Both the position numbers and the translations under genes were made by a program. A DNA stretch of 64,000 bases from Paraglaciecola sp. MB-3u-78 (GTDB lineage Bacteria > Pseudomonadota > Gammaproteobacteria > Enterobacterales > Alteromonadaceae). Positions 1 to 10,296 of this stretch are shown in pieces; the stretch's first letter is position 1, and every line of letters begins with the position of its first letter. Where the stretch lies: NCBI RefSeq assembly GCF_002835935.1, contig NZ_PJCF01000013.1:62001-126000 (forward strand). The letters are read 5' to 3'. The notes under the pieces were generated by a model that did not search any database, was not told the DNA's origin, and saw only the letters and a program-made list of their open reading frames with translations.

Positions 1-1
1 A

Positions 2-37
2 GACGACGAAGATATTGACCGTGTTATTAACCACTAA
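2..37 (+). CDS. C-terminal tail of an upstream gene, probably methionine aminopeptidase (partial)
   Basis: An open frame enters from the left edge and ends DDEDIDRVINH-stop. Only eleven residues are visible. Methionine aminopeptidase (map) commonly lies just upstream of glnD in gammaproteobacteria, and the tail resembles the acidic, His-ending C-terminus of that family. The assignment rests mainly on gene order and is tentative. Confidence 0.4.
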   Translation, partial: DDEDIDRVINH

Positions 38-135
38 CTCAACATTAGACTCGATATAACCAATCAAACCTTATGATAAATAATTATTGCTTGCCGTAAA
101 TAGTTATTTGTCATAACCCATGATTCACGTAATTT

Positions 136-2793
136 GTGCCAATAAATCAGGCCGTCACTCATTTAAAGGTATTCACATTGTCTCTACAAAGCCTACTTAG
201 CCAAATAAAACTGATCAACAGCACAGATAATATTGCTGCTTACAAAACCATAGTCGCAAATAGTTACGAATGGCTAGATAGTGAATTAGGTACAGGAGAA
301 GTAACAGGACTGGTGTTAGGCAGGGCCACATTAGTGGATGCATTGCTAAGGCATATCTGGCAATTAATGGACTTGCATCATGAGCAACATTTAACGTTAG
401 TTGCAGTAGGTGGATATGGAAGAGGACAACTACAACCTCACTCGGATATCGATTTACTGGTGCTAAGCAAAAAATCATTATCTACAAAACAGCAAGAGCG
501 TATAAGCCAGTTCATTACACTTTTATGGGATATTGGATTAGATGTTGGGCAATCCGTGCGCACCATCAAAGAAACGTTTCAACTGGCTAAACAAGACGTC
601 ACTATAGCCACAAACTTAGTCGAAGCACGTATTTTAAGTGGCTGTCAGGCAACCTTTGAAGGCTTACAAGAAAAACTCAGTTCACGGGGATATTGGAGCA
701 GTAAAGATTTTTTCTTGGCAAAATATCAAGAACAAAAACAACGTCATAGAAAATTCAAAGACACGTCATATAACTTAGAGCCTAACGTCAAAGAAAGCCC
801 AGGCTGTTTAAGAGACATTCAATCTATTGGGTGGGTTGCAAAGAAACATTTTAACGCCGTAGACGGCAAAGATTTGGTAGCACATGGTTATTTTAATCAG
901 CAAGAATTTGATGAATTAATAGAATGTCGAGAAAACCTTTGGCGAATTAGGTTTGCTTTACACATTGTGGCTGGTCGCAGCGAAAACCGCTTATTGTTCG
1001 ACTATCAAACTGATGTAGCCACACGCCTAGGTTATGGTGACGAAGGCAAAGCATCAGTAGAACGCATGATGAAATCCTTTTTCAGAACTGTTAGGCGCAT
1101 TAGTGAACTGAACAAAATGTTAATGCAACGTTTTAGTCAAGACGTACTGAACTTAAATGTAAAACAACATATTGAAATTAATACAGATTTTGAACTACTC
1201 GATGGTTATATTGCCCCGACTAAAGAAAACGTGTTTGCATCTCCGGAAGCCATTTTACAATTTTTACTACTGATTGCCGATACCCCTCAAATAAAAGATC
1301 TACACTCAAATTGCCTGCGGCAATTACGTTTGGCAAGACGTAAATTTCGTAAGCAATATTATGTAGAACGAGTCGAATGTCGTGAATTATTTTTACAATT
1401 AGCCAAACATCCTAACTTCTTCGCGTTAGGCTGGGATATTATGCATAAACATGGCATTTTACAGGCTTATATCCCACAGTGGGATCACATAGTAGGCATG
1501 ATGCAATTTGATTTATTCCATGCCTACACTGTCGACGAACATACTCATCGATTGGTAAAAAACATTTATCATTATTCACAACCCGACAATAAAGAATTCC
1601 CCCGTTGTGGAAATATTGTTAAAAACCTTGATAAACCAGAGCTGTTATACATTGCTGCTATTTATCACGATATTGGCAAGGGCCGTAATGGTGACCACTC
1701 TAAACTGGGTGCAGTGGACGTAGAAGAGTTTTGTCATCGTCATGGTATCAATGCTAAAGATACAGAACTGATTAGGTGGTTAGTAGAAAGTCATCTGTTA
1801 ATGTCTGTTATCGCTCAAAGGCGAGATATCTACGACCCAACGGTGATCAACGAGTTTGCACAAGCGGTGCGTACCCACAACAATTTAAACCACTTATATG
1901 TATTAACCCTCGCAGATATTCGGGCAACTAATGACAATCTATGGAACGATTGGAAAGCGACACTCTTAAGAGAATTATATTTACTCACACAAAAAGCCCT
2001 AGACAATGGTTTAGAGTGCAAAGTGGCCTTGCAAGACAGAATTAGTGAACATCAAACCAAAGCTATGGCCTCGATGCTTGATAACGGTATGAACGAGACC
2101 CAAATATTACAGTTTTGGCAACGCCTGAGTGATGACTATTTTACTCGTTTCAAACCAGCACAAATCGCATGGCATGCCAACCTCATCTTAGCCGCGCACC
2201 CTATGACCGATGACTTTTTAATGGTTGGCACTAGTGCTGATACATCGAAAGCGGGTGCTGAACTGATTGTATATGGCAAAGACAGGCCCATGATGTTTGC
2301 GCAAATAGCCTCTGTTCTAGATAGCCGAAACTGCTCCATCCACGATGCACAAATCATGCGTACTCAAGATGGTTTTATGTTTGATAGTTTTACAATTTTT
2401 GAACATAACGGCGATAGGATCACCTCTGAATCACGTTTAGATAGTTTACGAGATGCGGTAGAAACGCAGTTAAATAAACCCGGCGAAAAACACATCAATA
2501 GACGCAAAATGTCTCGTCAAATGAAACAATTGGATGTAAAAACCAAAATTAGATTTTACCCCAGCCAAACCAATGTCACTTTGGTTGAGCTTGAAGCCCT
2601 AGATGCACCAGGATTATTGGCTAATATTAGTGAACAATTTATTGCTCTTAATTTCAAATTACACCAAGCAAAAATATCCACTATTGGGGAGCGTGCAGAG
2701 GATTTATTTATTGTCAGTAACGAGTTTGACCAACCGCTGACGCAAGCTGAACAGGTGCAGTTAAAGAAACGACTGTGTGAAGCCTTAGATTAG
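136..2793 (+). CDS. glnD: [Protein-PII] uridylyltransferase / uridylyl-removing enzyme GlnD
   Basis: GlnD is the cytoplasmic nitrogen sensor that uridylylates PII proteins when glutamine is low and removes UMP when it is high. At 885 residues it matches the family length (about 890). Order: nucleotidyltransferase domain with the G-G-Y-G-R...SDIDLL signature near residues 92-108; HD hydrolase domain with YHDIGKG near 509-515; two C-terminal ACT domains near 708-742 and 812-860 that bind glutamine. The frame opens with GTG and no clear ribosome-binding site is seen, so the exact start is uncertain. It follows the end of a probable map gene, as in relatives. Confidence 0.95.
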   Translation: MPINQAVTHLKVFTLSLQSLLSQIKLINSTDNIAAYKTIVANSYEWLDSELGTGEVTGLVLGRATLVDALLRHIWQLMDLHHEQHLTLVAVGGYGRGQLQPHSDIDLLVLSKKSLSTKQQERISQFITLLWDIGLDVGQSVRTIKETFQLAKQDVTIATNLVEARILSGCQATFEGLQEKLSSRGYWSSKDFFLAKYQEQKQRHRKFKDTSYNLEPNVKESPGCLRDIQSIGWVAKKHFNAVDGKDLVAHGYFNQQEFDELIECRENLWRIRFALHIVAGRSENRLLFDYQTDVATRLGYGDEGKASVERMMKSFFRTVRRISELNKMLMQRFSQDVLNLNVKQHIEINTDFELLDGYIAPTKENVFASPEAILQFLLLIADTPQIKDLHSNCLRQLRLARRKFRKQYYVERVECRELFLQLAKHPNFFALGWDIMHKHGILQAYIPQWDHIVGMMQFDLFHAYTVDEHTHRLVKNIYHYSQPDNKEFPRCGNIVKNLDKPELLYIAAIYHDIGKGRNGDHSKLGAVDVEEFCHRHGINAKDTELIRWLVESHLLMSVIAQRRDIYDPTVINEFAQAVRTHNNLNHLYVLTLADIRATNDNLWNDWKATLLRELYLLTQKALDNGLECKVALQDRISEHQTKAMASMLDNGMNETQILQFWQRLSDDYFTRFKPAQIAWHANLILAAHPMTDDFLMVGTSADTSKAGAELIVYGKDRPMMFAQIASVLDSRNCSIHDAQIMRTQDGFMFDSFTIFEHNGDRITSESRLDSLRDAVETQLNKPGEKHINRRKMSRQMKQLDVKTKIRFYPSQTNVTLVELEALDAPGLLANISEQFIALNFKLHQAKISTIGERAEDLFIVSNEFDQPLTQAEQVQLKKRLCEALD

Positions 2794-2994
2794 CATTTTG
2801 GGATGGTCTGTTTACTTGAAGCATGACCATCACCTGCTACTCAAAGAGCTAATCTTCAGGGTTAGATACAATAACAGCAGACGGTCAGGACTATCTAGGT
2901 AATGGGTACTTTGTGCCAACTATAGTCATAGCGGTAGCCTTTTAAACCGGAATTACTCTATCTTTAGCGAGAGTAGTTAAAAGCTAAAATATTG

Positions 2995-3028
2995 CACCTC
3001 AGAGGACACACAGAGCACAGAGGAAAAG
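2995..3028. repeat. CACAGAG-type dispersed repeat, short copy
   Basis: The segment CACCTCAGAGGACACACAG followed by AGCACAGAGGAAAAG has the same CACAGAG/CTCTGTG vocabulary as the longer palindromic copies near 12.3 kb and 22.6 kb. This copy lacks the matching second arm. It lies in non-coding DNA like the others. Confidence 0.5.
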
Positions 3029-3305
3029 CAGGTATAGTGGGTTGCGGAGCTAGAACTGTCTGGCTCTAATGTGCCAAAACCTGGCGTTGGTGAACCACTT
3101 ACTTAACGATTACAAATAGCAGATAGCGGATGATGAGGATTTACAAGCTATCGCTCTGAGCTGTCCTTCAGTAGATTTTATCCACTGCCCGATTGGCTAA
3201 CTCGCTGAGGGAAATACCCACTGTGACTTTAAGTGTGTTTGCCATTATCTAGATATTGACACCTAGCCTTGAGGGTTTAGCAGAAGTTTACATTTTAGAT
3301 GTTAC

Positions 3306-3370
3306 CTTCGCGCTACAAGCCCTCACGGATACTGAGTCCTGAGGCATTTAGCGCGAAGTCTGTTTTTTCG
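3306..3370 (+). terminator. Hairpin with T-rich tail
   Basis: Arms CTTCGCGCTA (3306-3315) and TAGCGCGAAG (3349-3358) are perfectly complementary. An inner CCTCA/TGAGG pair strengthens the stem, and a TTTTTT run follows at about 3362. It could end rightward transcripts from glnD, although it lies some 510 bases beyond the stop codon, so it may instead end or belong to an unrecognised small RNA. Confidence 0.45.
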
Positions 3371-3443
3371 CTTTTAACAAAAAGCTATTTGAAACGGTAA
3401 ATAGGCTCGGTAACGCAACACTTTTACAAAAGCATCAACTGAC

Positions 3444-3734
3444 TTAAGCTTTTTTCTTATCCAACGTCACCACATCTGCTTTTTCTTCAGCTAAAAGAGT
3501 ATCTGCTGTAATCCCTTTTAATAACTTACCGAGAGAGTCTTTATTTTTAGACAACATAATAGATAACTCTTCTAATACCTTGGCTTCAATTTTAAAGCCT
3601 TTGCCTTCAATATATTCACTTAGGTTATCCGCTACATCGAGCATTTTGTCGTATTGATCGGCTTCTTTTTTATCTGCGCTCACAAACTTCTCCACCCCTT
3701 TGTGTTCAACTACATAACGTGTGATTACGGCCAT
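3444..3734 (-). CDS. yebG: YebG-family SOS-induced protein
   Basis: A 96-residue protein whose N-terminal half follows YebG: MAVxxRYVV start, KKEADxYDKMLDxAD near residues 22-35, then an acidic/lysine-rich tail. YebG of Escherichia coli is a small LexA-regulated DNA-damage-inducible protein with no settled biochemical role. Regulation is visible here: a near-consensus LexA box lies about 50 bases upstream of the start codon (3783-3798). It sits downstream of fdx, with a terminator and its own promoter region between them, so it is probably transcribed separately from the ISC operon. Confidence 0.9.
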   Translation of the reverse strand: MAVITRYVVEHKGVEKFVSADKKEADQYDKMLDVADNLSEYIEGKGFKIEAKVLEELSIMLSKNKDSLGKLLKGITADTLLAEEKADVVTLDKKKA

Positions 3735-3782
3735 AATTTGCTCTCTTTTGTTTAACTTGATTGTACAAGGCTAACACAATAA

Positions 3783-3798
3783 CTGTATGTATGAACAG
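3783..3798 (-). promoter_or_regulatory. LexA (SOS) box upstream of yebG
   Basis: CTGTATGTATGAACAG fits the gammaproteobacterial LexA consensus CTGT-N8-ACAG. The outer bases AA/TT extend the dyad to 20 bases (3781-3800). It lies 49-64 bases upstream of the yebG start, the usual promoter-overlapping position. Confidence 0.88.
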
Positions 3799-3840
3799 TT
3801 ACTTTTGGAGTCGATATGCAAATCAGTTTAGCTTGCAGGC

Positions 3841-3866
3841 AATAAAAAACCAGCACATAGCTGGTT
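3841..3866 (-). terminator. Rho-independent terminator after fdx
   Basis: Read leftward, the stem AACCAGC/GCTGGTT with a 5-base loop is followed by TTTTTATT. It lies about 30 bases past the fdx stop and marks the end of the ISC operon. Confidence 0.8.
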
Positions 3867-3896
3867 CTCTTCATAAAACTTAGAGGCTATTCTAGG

Positions 3897-4235
3897 CTAT
3901 TGCGCTTCACTCACCATGTTGACAGTGTATTTAGGGATTTCTACCACTAAATCTTCGTCTTGAATAATAGCTTGGCAACCAAGTCTAGAATCGGGTTCCA
4001 ACCCCCATGCTTTATCTAACATATCTTCTTCTAGTTCATCACCTTCATTTAAGGAGTTAAAGCCTTCACGTACGATGATATGACAAGTGGTGCAAGCACA
4101 GACTTTTTCGCAGGCGTGTTCAATACCAATGCCGTTTTTCAAAGCAAGATTTAACACTGAGGTGCCTTTTTCACCTTCTAAAACAGCGCCATCTGGGCAC
4201 AACTCATCGTGAGGTAAAAAAATTACTTGTGGCAT
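3897..4235 (-). CDS. fdx: ISC-type [2Fe-2S] ferredoxin Fdx
   Basis: A 112-residue adrenodoxin-type ferredoxin that supplies electrons during cluster assembly on IscU. The cluster ligands are visible as C-x5-C-x2-C (CEKVCACTTC, residues 42-51, with an extra Cys) plus a distal Cys in RLGCQA near residue 87. It is the last gene of iscRSUA-hscBA-fdx. The usual following gene iscX is absent: after a terminator comes yebG. Confidence 0.95.
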   Translation of the reverse strand: MPQVIFLPHDELCPDGAVLEGEKGTSVLNLALKNGIGIEHACEKVCACTTCHIIVREGFNSLNEGDELEEDMLDKAWGLEPDSRLGCQAIIQDEDLVVEIPKYTVNMVSEAQ

Positions 4236-4270
4236 AGTTAGATTCCTAATATTCAGTAAAGTTATTTATT

Positions 4271-6133
4271 TTAAATTCTGTCAACGGACTGGCCAGAGAA
4301 AGCGCTTTTAATCGATTGATCCATGCGTTTCTGCGCAAAGGTTTCGCTCAACTTATCGAGTTGTTCGATAGCGGCTTTAATGACGTCTTTGTCTGTGCCC
4401 TTCGCTAACTCGTTAAGTCTTGCGAGTCCCGCTTCAATGGCTTGTATTTCTGATGTCTTAAGTAAGTTTAGGCCGTCAGCAGCTAATGCCCCTTGCAAGT
4501 TTTCATGCACTCTTGCGGCTTCAACTTGTTGTTCTTTAAGCATACGAGCTTGCATATCTTCTTGGGCATTATCCATAGATGCTTTTAGCATAGTGGCAAT
4601 TTCACTGTCTTCTAACCCATATGAAGGCTTAACTTGAATTTCGGCCTGCACTCCTGTGGATTTTTCCATAGCACTCACATTTAACAATCCGTCGGCATCA
4701 ACTTGAAATGTCACCCGAATATGAGCAGCTCCCGCAACCATGGGGGGAATGCCTCGTAATGTGAATTTTGCAAGAGATCGACAATCCTTTACCAACTCAC
4801 GTTCCCCTTGAACCACATGTACCATCATGGCAGTTTGCCCGTCTTTGAAAGTAGTAAACTCTTGCGCTTTAGCAACGGGGATAGTGGTGTTGCGTTGAAT
4901 CACTTTTTCAGTCAAACCGCCCATGGTTTCTATACCCAAAGATAAAGGCAAAACATCTAATAACAGCATGTCGCTATCAGGCTTATTGCCAACCAAAATA
5001 TCGGCTTGGATAGCGGCACCGATAGCCACCACTTTATCAGGATCGATAGAAGTCAGTGGGGTCCGCTCGAAAAAGTCGCCAACTTGTTGACAAACTAAAG
5101 GCACCCGGGTTGAGCCACCTACCATCACTACTTCAATCACTTGTTGCTTTTCTAGCTTGGCGTCTTTTAAAGCTCTGCGACAAGCTCGTAATGTATCCTT
5201 AACCAAGGGGGCAATAAGTTGTTGAAATTTGTCTAGATTGATCATCACTGATTGGTGTTTACCTGTGTCATCTTCAAACTGAACAGTAACCACAGATCCA
5301 TGACTTAATTCTTCTTTGGCCTCTTTCGCTTTGTCTAGCAAAATACGATGTAAGCTTTTAGATAAGGTACCCGTTAATTGACTTTGCTGACGAATAAATT
5401 CCACTAACAAGGCATCAAAATCATCTCCACCCAGTGCAGAGTTTCCACCGGTAGAAAGCACTTCAAATACACCTTTGCTTAAATGCAAAATAGAAATATC
5501 AAAGGTGCCACCGCCTAAATCATAAACGGCTATAATGCCTTCTTGACGAGAATCCAAACCATAAGCGACAGCTGCAGCTGTGGGTTCGTTGAGTAAACGT
5601 AAAACCTTCAAACCGGCAAGTGCCGCGGCATCTTTGGTGCCTTGACGCTGGGCATCATCAAAATAAGCAGGAACGGTGACGACTGCACCTTGCAATTCAT
5701 CACCTAAGGTTGATTCTGCACGCTTTTTAAGCTCGTTTAATATTTTTGCTGATACCTGAACAGGGTTCACCTCGCCCGAAGCAACAGTCATCACTGGCGA
5801 TAGAGAATCTGTAAATAGGTAAGGCAAATTTGGATAAGCGGCTTTGATGTCTTGCACAGAGCGACCTAAAAAACGTTTAACTGACACAATAGTGTTAGAT
5901 GGATCAATACTTGCCAGTTGTTTGGCTTCTTGTCCAATCACTTCTGAGTCGGCTAAATATCTGACTACTGACGGTAATAAATGTCTACCTTGGGCATCAG
6001 GTAACGTGAGTGCTTCACCACTACGCACAGATGCCACTAATGAGTTTGTGGTACCTAAATCGATACCAACCGCTAATTTACGTTGATGAGGGGCGGCGCT
6101 TTGACCGGGTTCAGATATTTGCAAAAATGCCAT
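4271..6133 (-). CDS. hscA: Fe-S cluster assembly chaperone HscA (Hsp70 family)
   Basis: HscA is the specialised Hsp70 that, with co-chaperone HscB, promotes transfer of the nascent cluster from IscU to acceptors. The 620-residue length is normal. The ATPase domain begins with GIDLGTTNS near residues 23-31, with [10 protein letters not shown] near 204-213 and VGGSTRVP near 338-345. The substrate-binding and lid domains follow. It lies between hscB and fdx with short gaps, consistent with one operon. Confidence 0.96.
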   Translation of the reverse strand: MAFLQISEPGQSAAPHQRKLAVGIDLGTTNSLVASVRSGEALTLPDAQGRHLLPSVVRYLADSEVIGQEAKQLASIDPSNTIVSVKRFLGRSVQDIKAAYPNLPYLFTDSLSPVMTVASGEVNPVQVSAKILNELKKRAESTLGDELQGAVVTVPAYFDDAQRQGTKDAAALAGLKVLRLLNEPTAAAVAYGLDSRQEGIIAVYDLGGGTFDISILHLSKGVFEVLSTGGNSALGGDDFDALLVEFIRQQSQLTGTLSKSLHRILLDKAKEAKEELSHGSVVTVQFEDDTGKHQSVMINLDKFQQLIAPLVKDTLRACRRALKDAKLEKQQVIEVVMVGGSTRVPLVCQQVGDFFERTPLTSIDPDKVVAIGAAIQADILVGNKPDSDMLLLDVLPLSLGIETMGGLTEKVIQRNTTIPVAKAQEFTTFKDGQTAMMVHVVQGERELVKDCRSLAKFTLRGIPPMVAGAAHIRVTFQVDADGLLNVSAMEKSTGVQAEIQVKPSYGLEDSEIATMLKASMDNAQEDMQARMLKEQQVEAARVHENLQGALAADGLNLLKTSEIQAIEAGLARLNELAKGTDKDVIKAAIEQLDKLSETFAQKRMDQSIKSAFSGQSVDRI

Positions 6134-6170
6134 GGTCTAATTCGTTTCTTTTAGGTTGCAATGAATAAAG

Positions 6171-6698
6171 TTAAAAATCACTTAACACATCTTCTTTTAG
6201 CTCAATTTCAGACAACATTTTATATGAAAATTTAAGTTGGCGAATAATATTGGCCGCATTTTGTTCAGCCATTTCGTGATCACTTTCGAGAAAGTTTCTT
6301 AACTTAGTTAAATCACTTTTAATCGATTGATTAATTTCATCTTCCAGTGATGACAATACATCCAAAGGATCGGTTCGTTCAGCTATTTCAGCTAACTCTT
6401 CACGCCATTCCATTTGTTGCATCAAAAAAGCGGTGTCTTTTATGGTTTGTTGTTCATGTTTTAAATCGATACCCCGCAAACTCAATAAGTATTCCGCTCT
6501 AGATAAGGGTGATTTAAGTATTGAATATGCGTCATTTACTTGCGCATTCTTTTGAATTGCCAACAACTTCTCTTGCTCGCTACCGCTGGCAAATTTATCT
6601 GGGTGAGTTAAGCGCTGTAATTGCTGATAGGTTTGTGGCAAAACAGACAAATCCACATCGAAAGACACGGGGATATTAAAGAGTTCAAAATAATTCAT
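6171..6698 (-). CDS. hscB: Fe-S cluster assembly co-chaperone HscB (J-domain)
   Basis: A 175-residue protein with an N-terminal J-domain carrying the HPDKF motif at residues 33-37, which stimulates the HscA ATPase. The C-terminal three-helix region that binds IscU follows. The length is close to the usual 171-176. It sits between iscA and hscA in the ISC operon. Confidence 0.95.
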   Translation of the reverse strand: MNYFELFNIPVSFDVDLSVLPQTYQQLQRLTHPDKFASGSEQEKLLAIQKNAQVNDAYSILKSPLSRAEYLLSLRGIDLKHEQQTIKDTAFLMQQMEWREELAEIAERTDPLDVLSSLEDEINQSIKSDLTKLRNFLESDHEMAEQNAANIIRQLKFSYKMLSEIELKEDVLSDF

Positions 6699-6756
6699 CT
6701 GGCTACTAATTAGGCTTGATGTGTTTTACGTGCGGCAGAGTTTAACAAAGATAACA

Positions 6757-7080
6757 TTAAACATTAAAGCTTTCGCCACAACCACATTCGCCACTTGCAT
6801 TGGGATTAGTGAATTGAAAACCTTCGTTTAAGCCTTCTCTGGCAAAATCCAGATGTGTACCATCTAAGTACGCCAAACTTTTACCATCAATAATAATTTT
6901 CACACCATTATCTTCGAATAGTTTATCGTCAGGATTAACACCATCAACAAACTCAAGCACATAAGCTAAACCTGAACAGCCAGTGGTTTTGACACCAAGA
7001 CGCAGCCCTAAACCGGATCCCCTATTTTCGAGAAACGTTTTAGCACGTAATGCTGCGGTATCGGATACAGTTATGGCCAC
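6757..7080 (-). CDS. iscA: A-type iron-sulfur carrier IscA
   Basis: A 107-residue A-type carrier that binds iron or Fe-S clusters and delivers them to targets. The three conserved cysteines are present: TTGCSG (residue 35) and the C-terminal CGCGESF (about residues 99 and 101). It lies directly after iscU in the operon. Confidence 0.95.
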   Translation of the reverse strand: MAITVSDTAALRAKTFLENRGSGLGLRLGVKTTGCSGLAYVLEFVDGVNPDDKLFEDNGVKIIIDGKSLAYLDGTHLDFAREGLNEGFQFTNPNASGECGCGESFNV

Positions 7081-7107
7081 TGGCTACTCCTACTTAATTA
7101 ACTTAGT

Positions 7108-7494
7108 TTAAACTTCGACTTGGCGACTTTTATAATCTGCAACTGCGGCTTTAATGGCATCTTCAGCCAAAATAGAGCAATGAATTTTGACTGGTGGTAA
7201 GGCCAACTCTTCAGCAATATCCATATTACTGATAGTAGAAGCTTCGTCTATAGACTTACCTTTCACCCATTCAGTGACTAATGAACTTGAAGCGATGGCC
7301 GAACCACAGCCATAAGTTTTGAACTTTGCGTCTTCAATAATGCCATTTTTATCAATCTTAAGTTGCAACTTCATCACATCACCACAAGCAGGTGCGCCGA
7401 CCATACCTGTTGCAATTGATGGATCATTCTTGTCAAAACCACCGACGTTGCGTGGGTTTTCGTAGTGGTCGATTACTTTTTCGCTATAAGCCAT
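7108..7494 (-). CDS. iscU: Fe-S cluster scaffold IscU
   Basis: The scaffold on which IscS-derived sulfur and iron are assembled. All three ligand cysteines are present (GAPACGD near 37, YGCGSA near 63, HCSIL near 106). The LPPVK motif recognised by HscA sits just before the last one. The 128-residue length is standard. Confidence 0.96.
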   Translation of the reverse strand: MAYSEKVIDHYENPRNVGGFDKNDPSIATGMVGAPACGDVMKLQLKIDKNGIIEDAKFKTYGCGSAIASSSLVTEWVKGKSIDEASTISNMDIAEELALPPVKIHCSILAEDAIKAAVADYKSRQVEV

Positions 7495-7584
7495 GATATT
7501 TTACCTTTTGGTTATGTGATGAAGCATTCTGTGCTGCACCACATGAATATTAATTTCGCTACTTTATTCGTTTAAGACTCTTCG

Positions 7585-7618
7585 TTAGTTCAAGACTACT
7601 TATTAGTTCAAGACTACT
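7585..7618. repeat. Two-copy 18-base tandem repeat in the iscS-iscU gap
   Basis: TTAGTTCAAGACTACT occurs at 7585-7600 and 7603-7618, a period of 18 bases, with a worn third copy just before. It lies in the 150-base space between iscS and iscU, in the transcribed spacer of the operon. No function is evident. Confidence 0.7.
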
Positions 7619-7645
7619 ATTGCTTAACGACTCTAGGTAAGTCCT

Positions 7646-8869
7646 TTAGTGATGGGCCCACACTACCTTGCTTAAATCTATGCCTTCTTTGTACATATCC
7701 CAAAGTGGCGACATGTCACGTAATTTATCTATGGCGTTACGGATCACACCAATCACATAATCAATTTCAGTTTCTGTAGTGAATCGGCCCATGGTGAAAC
7801 GAATCGAACTATGAGCTAGCTCGTCGTTCAAGCCCAATGCCCGAAGAACATACGAAGGCTCAAGGCTCGCAGAGGTACAAGCTGAGCCAGAAGACACAGC
7901 CATATCTTTCAAGGCCATAATCAATGATTCACCTTCAACATAAGCAAAACTGACGTTAAGATTACCTGCGATACGACTTTCCATATCACCGTTTAAGTAT
8001 ACGGCTTCCATATCTTTGATGCCGTTCCATAATTTGTTACGTAACATCAACAGACGTTCGTTTTCAGCGCCCATTTCTAATTTGGCAATGTGGAAAGCTT
8101 CGCCCATACCTACTATTTGATGAGTTGCCATAGTGCCAGATCGCATACCACGTTCATGACCGCCACCGTGCATTTGAGCCTCTAGGCGAATACGTGGTTT
8201 ACGACGCACAAACAAAGCGCCTATACCTTTAGGGCCATAGGTTTTGTGTGCAGAAAACGACATCAAATCTACCTTAGTAGTTTGTAAATCGATTGGCACT
8301 TTACCTGTGCTTTGAGCTGCATCCACATGGAATAAAATTTTGCGTTCACGACACATTTCACCAATGGCTGCGATATCTTGAATAACGCCGATTTCATTAT
8401 TGACATGCATAATGCTGATCAAAATAGTATCAGGGCGAATGGCAGCAACCAATTTATCCATTTCTACCAAGCCATTTGGCTCGGGATCAAGATAAGTCAC
8501 TTCAAAATCTTCACGCTCTAACTGACGCATAGTGTCTAGTACGGCTTTATGCTCAGTTTTAAGGGTAATAAGGTGTTTACCTTTTTTACCATAAAAATTA
8601 GCAGCGCCTTTAATGGCTAGGTTATTGGATTCAGTCGCACCTGAAGTAAATACAATTTCTCTTGGGTCAGCATTGACCAAATCTGCAATTTGATTACGAG
8701 CAACATCGACTGCTTCTTCTGCTACCCAACCAAATTTATGGGAACGAGATGCGGGGTTACCGAATACACCATCTGTGGTTAAGCAGTCTGCCATTTTGGC
8801 TGCAACACGAGGATCTACTGGGGTAGTTGAAGAATAATCCAGATAGATCGGAAGCTTTAATTCGCTCAT
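7646..8869 (-). CDS. iscS: Cysteine desulfurase IscS
   Basis: A PLP enzyme that converts cysteine to alanine and passes persulfide sulfur to IscU and to tRNA-thiolation partners. The PLP lysine lies in [12 protein letters not shown] near residue 209 and the persulfide cysteine in [10 protein letters not shown] near 331. At 407 residues it is about three longer than the E. coli enzyme. It follows iscR by 12 bases. Confidence 0.97.
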   Translation of the reverse strand: MSELKLPIYLDYSSTTPVDPRVAAKMADCLTTDGVFGNPASRSHKFGWVAEEAVDVARNQIADLVNADPREIVFTSGATESNNLAIKGAANFYGKKGKHLITLKTEHKAVLDTMRQLEREDFEVTYLDPEPNGLVEMDKLVAAIRPDTILISIMHVNNEIGVIQDIAAIGEMCRERKILFHVDAAQSTGKVPIDLQTTKVDLMSFSAHKTYGPKGIGALFVRRKPRIRLEAQMHGGGHERGMRSGTMATHQIVGMGEAFHIAKLEMGAENERLLMLRNKLWNGIKDMEAVYLNGDMESRIAGNLNVSFAYVEGESLIMALKDMAVSSGSACTSASLEPSYVLRALGLNDELAHSSIRFTMGRFTTETEIDYVIGVIRNAIDKLRDMSPLWDMYKEGIDLSKVVWAHH

Positions 8870-8881
8870 TTTTTACTCCGC

Positions 8882-9370
8882 TTAAAGCTGCAAACTAATA
8901 GAAATTTCATTTGCTGCTATTTGATTATGATGTTTATTTTTGTCTTGTCTTTCCGCTACTTGCTTCACATCATGCTGTTGCATGAGTTCACCTAAAGTAA
9001 TACCGTCCAGAAACACACTAATTCTGTCACTTAAGCCTTCCCATAAATTATGGGTTAGGCATCTTTCCCCGCCTTGGCAGCCGCCTTGACCTTGACACTT
9101 AGTCGCGTCTACCGATTCGTTTACCGCGCGGATAACTTCACCTATAGAGATCTCATCAGCTGTACGTCCAAGTTTATAACCACCACCTGGACCACGCACA
9201 CTGTCTACTAACTTCTCTCTACGTAAACGGGAGAAAAGTTGTTCAAGATAGGACAAAGAAATTTCTTGGCGCTCGGATATATCGGCTAAAGACACGGGTC
9301 CACGTTTCGAGTGTAATGACACATCTAACATAGCTGTCACTGCGTAACGACCTTTAGAAGTCAATTTCAT
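8882..9370 (-). CDS. iscR: Rrf2-family Fe-S regulator IscR
   Basis: IscR binds a [2Fe-2S] cluster and represses the isc operon when clusters are plentiful. The N-terminal winged helix starts [11 protein letters not shown]. The three ligand cysteines are in [14 protein letters not shown], residues 92-105, followed by the ligand-type His in LTHNLW. Two IscR-type sites lie just upstream (9410-9459), indicating autoregulation. Confidence 0.96.
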   Translation of the reverse strand: MKLTSKGRYAVTAMLDVSLHSKRGPVSLADISERQEISLSYLEQLFSRLRREKLVDSVRGPGGGYKLGRTADEISIGEVIRAVNESVDATKCQGQGGCQGGERCLTHNLWEGLSDRISVFLDGITLGELMQQHDVKQVAERQDKNKHHNQIAANEISISLQL

Positions 9371-9409
9371 AGTAATGAATCCAATACCAAACTAGATTTA
9401 AATTTTTAC

Positions 9410-9434
9410 ATACCTGACTATTTTAGTCAAGTAT
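9410..9434 (-). promoter_or_regulatory. IscR type-1 operator, perfect match
   Basis: The left half ATACCTGACT and right half TAGTCAAGTAT, separated by ATTT, agree with every position of the published type-1 IscR pattern (ATASYYGACT-RWWWY-AGTCRRSTAT). It is centred about 50 bases upstream of the iscR start. This is the autorepression site. Confidence 0.9.
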
Positions 9435-9459
9435 TTAACCCCAAATTTTAGTCAAGTAT
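9435..9459 (-). promoter_or_regulatory. Second, half-degenerate IscR type-1 site
   Basis: The right half TTTAGTCAAGTAT is perfect, while the left half has lost the GACT core. It abuts the first site and ends at the cysE stop codon. Tandem IscR sites are also known upstream of E. coli iscR. Confidence 0.65.
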
Positions 9460-10268
9460 TATATATGTGGATCAAAGGCATCACTGACCTTTTTAATATC
9501 TTCTACATGCTCGTTATCAGAGAAGTCTTCTAAGTCTAAAGTGGGTAATGATTTACCACAGACATCACCGCCCATCTTATTGATGGCTTGACACATTTCT
9601 TCCACTTTTTTATCAACAATATGAACATGATCCACCATCACACCGATAGCATGAGCGATGGGATCAGGATTATCTGTTGCTACCGCATAAGCATCAAAAC
9701 CATATTTTTTGGCTATTTTTTCACGCTCACCATTAGACGGCGCTTCTGGCTGATTCTGCTGCACTACCACGCGCCCTGGAATACCAATAACGGTTGCATT
9801 CTCAGGCACATCACGCACCACCACCGAATTAGATCCCACCTTTGCACCTTTGTGCATAGTGATTGGCCCAAGTACTTTCGCACCTGCTCCTACTACTACG
9901 TTATCTTCTAAAGTAGGATGTCGCTTACCAGCATTCCACCTTGTTCCGCCAAGTGTGACACCATGATACAAAGTCACATCGTCCCCAATTTCTGCGGTCT
10001 CACCTATAACGACCCCCATGCCATGGTCTATAAAAAAGCGGCGCCCCAATGTTGCTCCTGGGTGAATTTCAACTCCTGTTAACCAACGAGAAAAAGTTGA
10101 AATAGAACGCGCCAACCATTTCCAGTTGGCTTTCCATAATTTATGACTAAGACGGTGGATCCAAATAGCGTGCAAACCCGGATAATTAGTCAGTATCTCG
10201 AAGGAATTACGTGCCGCAGGGTCACGATGAAAAACACTTTGTATATCTTCTTTTATTCTACTGAACAT
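9459..10268 (-). CDS. cysE: Serine O-acetyltransferase CysE
   Basis: It makes O-acetylserine, the carbon skeleton for cysteine, the substrate of IscS next door. It has an N-terminal helical domain (residues 1-75) and a left-handed beta-helix of hexapeptide repeats with the active-site signature around [11 protein letters not shown] and YHGVTLGGT (about 86-113). The 269-residue length is normal. The C-terminus is longer and more acidic than the E. coli protein. It lies between trmJ and iscR on the same strand. Confidence 0.95.
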   Translation of the reverse strand: MFSRIKEDIQSVFHRDPAARNSFEILTNYPGLHAIWIHRLSHKLWKANWKWLARSISTFSRWLTGVEIHPGATLGRRFFIDHGMGVVIGETAEIGDDVTLYHGVTLGGTRWNAGKRHPTLEDNVVVGAGAKVLGPITMHKGAKVGSNSVVVRDVPENATVIGIPGRVVVQQNQPEAPSNGEREKIAKKYGFDAYAVATDNPDPIAHAIGVMVDHVHIVDKKVEEMCQAINKMGGDVCGKSLPTLDLEDFSDNEHVEDIKKVSDAFDPHI

Positions 10269-10296
10269 TGCTTATCCCGAACTGAGGTTGCTTAGT

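Larger units (their letters stand above)
2794..3443. other. Intergenic stretch between convergent glnD and yebG
   Basis: No convincing gene is seen in about 650 bases. It holds a degenerate CACAGAG-type repeat (2995-3028) and a strong hairpin with a T-rich tail (3306-3370). Both are listed separately. Confidence 0.6.
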
